Source: an uncultured Spirochaetia bacterium
GTDB lineage: Bacteria > Spirochaetota > Spirochaetia > CAKZLE01
DNA length: 64,000 nt
Assembly: GCA_937125225.1 (NCBI GenBank)
Contig: CAKZLE010000020.1
Coordinates: 186,001 to 250,000, forward strand
Direction: 5' to 3'
Shown: one piece after another, positions 61,302 to 64,000 of the stretch
Layout of the letters: every line of letters begins with the position of its first letter
Position numbering within the stretch: position 1 is the first letter of the stretch
Position numbers and translations under genes: made by a program
Notes under the pieces: model-generated
The model's input: only the letters and a program-made list of their open reading frames with translations
Told to the model about the DNA's origin: nothing
Database searches by the model: none

Positions 61302-63131
61302 ATGTCATTGAAAAAAGAGGTTCGATTTGGTGGGGTGTTTTCTTTAGCGACCGGAGCTATGATCAGCTCAGGTATCTTCATCCTCCCGAGTCTGGCCTTC
61401 TCCAAGACTGGCCCAGCAGTAGCAGTCTCCTATTTTCTTGCCGGTATATTGGCTCTCATCGGTGTGTTGAGTATCATTGAGCTTGCGACTGCGATGCCGA
61501 AGGCTGGTGGTGACTATTTCTTTATCAACAGATCTCTTGGTCCCCTTGTGGGGACCTTGTCAGGTTTTCTTGGTTGGTTCGCACTCTCTCTCAAGAGTGC
61601 TTTTGCCATCTTCGGGATCTCGGAGATCGTATTGACGCTGATTGGGATATCCCCCCTGATCACGGCTGCTATTCTGACGCTTCTGTTCGTAATTCTCAAT
61701 ATCGTAGGAGTCAAAGAGGCAGCTGCATTTCAGGTACTTCTAGTAGTCGGTCTCCTCGTGATCATGGTGATCTATGTTATCGTAGGTATGCCAAGACTCC
61801 AACCGGATCATTTCAGCCCATTCATGCCGAATGGGGTGAACAGTATTCTGATCACTACGGGTTTCATCTTCGTCTCCTTCGGGGGATTACTCAAAGTCGC
61901 TAATATCGCTGAAGAGGTTCAGAATCCTAAACGGAATATCCCATTAGGGATGATCTCATCGATCATTGTCGTGACTATTCTCTATACATTGACTGTCATC
62001 GTCACTACGAGTGTCCTAGATAGTGAGAGTTTTATAAACTCCTATACCCCGATAGCAGATGCTGCTAGGATCCTTTTGGGAAGGGGCGGTTATATCATCA
62101 TCACCATCGCATCGATCCTAGCCTTCTTCACTACTGCCAATGCCGGGATCATGGCGGCTTCACGGTATCCATTAGCTTTGAGTAGAGATTCCCTCATTCC
62201 AGAAGGGATCAGCAGAATGCATCCAAGGCTACAGACACCTATCGTTTCTATAGTCATCACAGGGGTCCTTATCTACTGTTCTCTTCTTCTGCCTTTGGAG
62301 ATGCTGGTAAAATCAGCTTCTACTGTTATTCTCACATCCTATGTACTCACCAATGTATCTGTCATCATTCTTCGAGAGAGTAGGTTATCAAATTATCGAC
62401 CAAGTTTTTCAACACCCCTCTATCCCTTCATACAACTGTTCAGTATCGCGATATTCTCCTATTTCATCATAGATCTTGGGAAGGAGTCGATAGAGATCAG
62501 TCTCGCATTCGTTTTTCTCTGTTTCTGTTTCTATCTTCTCTATGGAAGAAGACGGAGTACTGGAGAGTATGCTCTTCTTCATGTTCTCAAGAGGATAACT
62601 GATAAGAGATTGACAGATGATCTCCTCGAACAGGAGCTCAGAGAGATCATCATCCATCGAGATGAGATCGAACAGGATGATTTTGATGAGTTGGTAAAGC
62701 ATGCACTTGTTCTTGATGTCGAAGAGAAAATCTCATTTGAGAGACTCTTGGATCAGCTTGAGGAGAGACTATCAGAAATAACAGGGCTGAGAGGAGAAGA
62801 GGTCAAAAAACGGTTTATCGAGCGCCAGAATGAATCTAATACGGCTATTACACAATTCCTTGCAGTCCCTCATATCATCCTTGATGATGGAGAGATGGTA
62901 TTGATCCTAGTAAGAGCAAAAAAAGGTATTCACTTCACTGATGATCAGGACTCGGTAAGATCTGTCTTCCTGTTTGGTGGACCGATTGAACAGAGAGGTC
63001 TTCATTTGAAGGTGCTATCCTCCATTGCATTGACAGCAGGACAGGCGGGGTTTGAAGAGATGTGGTTGAATGCCTCAGGTGCAGAGGACCTGAAGAACAT
63101 CTTCATACTCAGTTCCAGGATGAGATCCTGA
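61302..63131 (+). CDS. APC-family amino-acid permease fused to a PTS EIIA-type domain
   Basis: 609 residues. Residues 1-410 are an APC permease of about twelve helices (GGVFSLATGAMISSGIFILP, the family's TM1 G-rich loop; AEEVQNPKRNIPLG). After a charged linker, residues about 430-609 match a PTS EIIA type-2 (mannitol/fructose/nitrogen-PTS) domain: QFLAVPHIILDDGEMVLILV with the phosphorylatable His at 524 (AVPH), then IHFTDDQDSVRSVFLFGG. This suggests that amino-acid uptake is set by the phosphotransferase state. GGGGAGG precedes the ATG. Confidence 0.87.
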   Translation: MSLKKEVRFGGVFSLATGAMISSGIFILPSLAFSKTGPAVAVSYFLAGILALIGVLSIIELATAMPKAGGDYFFINRSLGPLVGTLSGFLGWFALSLKSAFAIFGISEIVLTLIGISPLITAAILTLLFVILNIVGVKEAAAFQVLLVVGLLVIMVIYVIVGMPRLQPDHFSPFMPNGVNSILITTGFIFVSFGGLLKVANIAEEVQNPKRNIPLGMISSIIVVTILYTLTVIVTTSVLDSESFINSYTPIADAARILLGRGGYIIITIASILAFFTTANAGIMAASRYPLALSRDSLIPEGISRMHPRLQTPIVSIVITGVLIYCSLLLPLEMLVKSASTVILTSYVLTNVSVIILRESRLSNYRPSFSTPLYPFIQLFSIAIFSYFIIDLGKESIEISLAFVFLCFCFYLLYGRRRSTGEYALLHVLKRITDKRLTDDLLEQELREIIIHRDEIEQDDFDELVKHALVLDVEEKISFERLLDQLEERLSEITGLRGEEVKKRFIERQNESNTAITQFLAVPHIILDDGEMVLILVRAKKGIHFTDDQDSVRSVFLFGGPIEQRGLHLKVLSSIALTAGQAGFEEMWLNASGAEDLKNIFILSSRMRS

Positions 63132-63148
63132 TTGTTTTATTATTAGAG

Positions 63149-63176
63149 TTGCAATTCCTCAGGGAATTCGTATAAT
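63149..63176 (+). promoter_or_regulatory. tRNA-Gly promoter
   Basis: TTGCAA (63149-63154), 16 nt spacer, TATAAT (63171-63176), 21 nt before the mature tRNA 5' end. Confidence 0.65.
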
Positions 63177-63197
63177 ATTAACAGGTATTAAATCAAT

Positions 63198-63268
63198 GCG
63201 CCCATGGTATAGTGGTATTACGACAGCTTCCCAAGCTGTAAAGGCGAGTCCGATTCTCGTTGGGCGCT
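63198..63268 (+). tRNA. tRNA-Gly (anticodon CCC)
   Basis: 71 nt. Acceptor GCGCCCA pairs perfectly with TGGGCGC (63261-63267), followed by discriminator T. Anticodon stem ACAGC/GCTGT flanks loop TTCCCAA, anticodon CCC reading GGG. The T arm is GCGAG-TCCGATT-CTCGT. The D arm is short (GTA/TAC). CCA is not encoded. A cas3 gene starts 159 nt downstream. Confidence 0.93.
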
Positions 63269-63353
63269 GATATCTTCTATGAGTAAATGATGTTTCGTTT
63301 AACACTTTGATGTAGTTTTTTGGGTAAAAGCTTAATTCTGCAACTGTAACAAC

Positions 63354-63412
63354 CTCTTTATTATTAATAGGTTCTGATATTCAGATATCTATTAACAATA
63401 GTATTTAAAGAG
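63354..63412. repeat. Imperfect inverted repeat between the tRNA and cas3
   Basis: CTCTTTA (63354-63360) is complementary to TAAAGAG (63406-63412), and TTAATAG (63364-63370) to CTATTAA (63389-63395), with GATATTC..GATATC-like symmetry in the loop. It lies in an AT-rich stretch just before cas3; it could be a terminator, promoter-region operator or structural relic. Confidence 0.4.
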
Positions 63413-63427
63413 TTGTGAAGGTTGTAC

Positions 63428-64000
63428 ATGTATCAGAGATTTTATAACTATTGGGCTAAAGCGAAAGATTCTCATTCTTATCATCTTTTGATATATCATT
63501 GTCTTGACGTTTCAGCTGTCGGTAATGTATATCTAGAGAAACATCCCGCATTATTACAGCGAATTTGTTCAAATATTGATTGTACTAAACAACAATTCAT
63601 AGCTTGGTATTGTTATGCTTTGGCAATTCACGATATTGGTAAATATGCTGCTTCCTTTCAAAATATCATTCCAGACCTTAGAACTTCACTCATAGGTGAA
63701 TCGCGTAAAACATATAATATCCGACATGACGTTCTAGGCTGGTGGTTGTGGAATACTAAATTCAAACCAATATTGATGGATACGATAGGTGATAAGACAA
63801 CGAACCATCGGAATCTTTTGGTATTTATTAAACCTTTTATGCAAATAGCGATGGGGCATCATGGAAGACCTGTAGATAAAAAAGAAAAATGTGATTATGA
63901 GTTTTTACCTGTAGATATCGATGCTGCATTAACTTGGAACAATGAATGTCAGAAGTTCTTCTCAATTTATGATTATATTCCTATATCTCTTTATAACATG
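63428..64000 (+). CDS. cas3: CRISPR-associated helicase/nuclease Cas3, N-terminal HD domain (type I-E-like), partial
   Basis: The first 191 residues; the frame is open at the right edge. HD nuclease motifs: HLLIYHCLDVSAV (19-31; identical to E. coli Cas3 over HLLIYHCLDV), ALAIHDIGKYAASFQ (64-78, HD at 68-69), RHDVLG (99-104) and MGHHG (142-146). The YWAK start is also shared with E. coli. Cas3 degrades the R-loop target DNA after Cascade binding; its helicase part would lie beyond the window. AAGG lies 7 nt before the ATG. AT-rich codon use differs from the rest of the window, suggesting acquisition by transfer. Confidence 0.9.
   Translation, partial: MYQRFYNYWAKAKDSHSYHLLIYHCLDVSAVGNVYLEKHPALLQRICSNIDCTKQQFIAWYCYALAIHDIGKYAASFQNIIPDLRTSLIGESRKTYNIRHDVLGWWLWNTKFKPILMDTIGDKTTNHRNLLVFIKPFMQIAMGHHGRPVDKKEKCDYEFLPVDIDAALTWNNECQKFFSIYDYIPISLYNM

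Noticed and set aside
63269-63300. att-site duplication of the tRNA 3' end
   Set aside because: No second copy of the tRNA 3' sequence is present within the window; it could only be tested beyond the right edge.
1-64000. Insertion sequences, prophage or CRISPR array inside the window
   Set aside because: No transposase, integrase, phage structural gene or regularly spaced repeat series was found; only the start of cas3 is present at the right edge.

Overview
The window reads as a chromosome segment of a diderm, mesophilic, fermentative bacterium with moderate GC, most likely a spirochaete (Spirochaetota; inferred from gene content, not proven). Support includes signal-peptide lipoproteins of the LPP20/FlgT-like kind, outer-membrane barrel proteins (a Wzi-like protein and a patatin with a C-terminal barrel) with no LPS genes nearby, a split transketolase, an ECF vitamin transporter, a UgpC-type sugar ATPase and a CdaA/YbbR pair. 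Genes are tightly packed, with many 1-10 nt overlaps. There is one gap over 300 bp (29152-29575), no rRNA, one tRNA and no transposon.

Layout. 1-4298: the end of peptidase T and three exported proteins (one barrel-like, two lipoproteins). 4293-6751 (minus): gdpD, nfo and an inositol-monophosphatase-type gene. 6898-17110: mnmE-mnmG-rsmG, uppP, ftsK, a class IV aminotransferase, a small membrane protein, a 7TM-LuxR regulator and an esterase. 17126-21973: an XRE regulator, then a surface-polysaccharide block of manC, a Wzz-BY-kinase fusion and its PHP-type phosphatase. 22060-23978: a two-gene ATPase plus RloB (TOPRIM-like) module resembling abortive-infection AbiL/RloAB, the clearest accessory insert. 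24124-29151: a DEAD-box helicase with a long low-complexity tail, an ABC exporter, plsC and a TauE-type permease. 29576-37312: split transketolase, ECF transporter (fused A1A2, T, S), guaB, guaA. 37350-44159: AEC transporter, an ACT/TM1266-like regulator with a Mut7-C RNase, an MFS transporter, a SpoU methylase, aspartokinase and the sugar-ABC ATPase. 44396-49349: Wzi-like barrel, acyl-CoA synthetase, radical SAM protein and VanZ-like protein. 49437-61204: glpK, cls, then the packed run cdaA-ybbR-acpS-truA-udg-priA-def-fmt-patatin. 61302-63131: an amino-acid permease fused to a PTS EIIA domain. 63198-63268: tRNA-Gly(CCC). 63428-64000: the start of a type I-E Cas3, running off the right edge; this stretch is visibly more AT-rich than the rest.

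The most unusual signal is not a gene. At least nine promoter-proximal genes (mnmE, uppP, the LuxR-type gene, manC, the helicase, the AEC transporter, trmH, cdaA, def) have sigma70-like promoters whose -10 box ends only about 6-8 nt before the start codon, with no Shine-Dalgarno sequence. This predicts systematic leaderless transcription, while operon-internal genes carry ordinary GGAG-type ribosome sites. The other leads are the AbiL/RloAB-like module, the tRNA-adjacent CRISPR-Cas edge, the permease-EIIA fusion and a 20-bp palindrome between the acyl-CoA synthetase and radical SAM genes.
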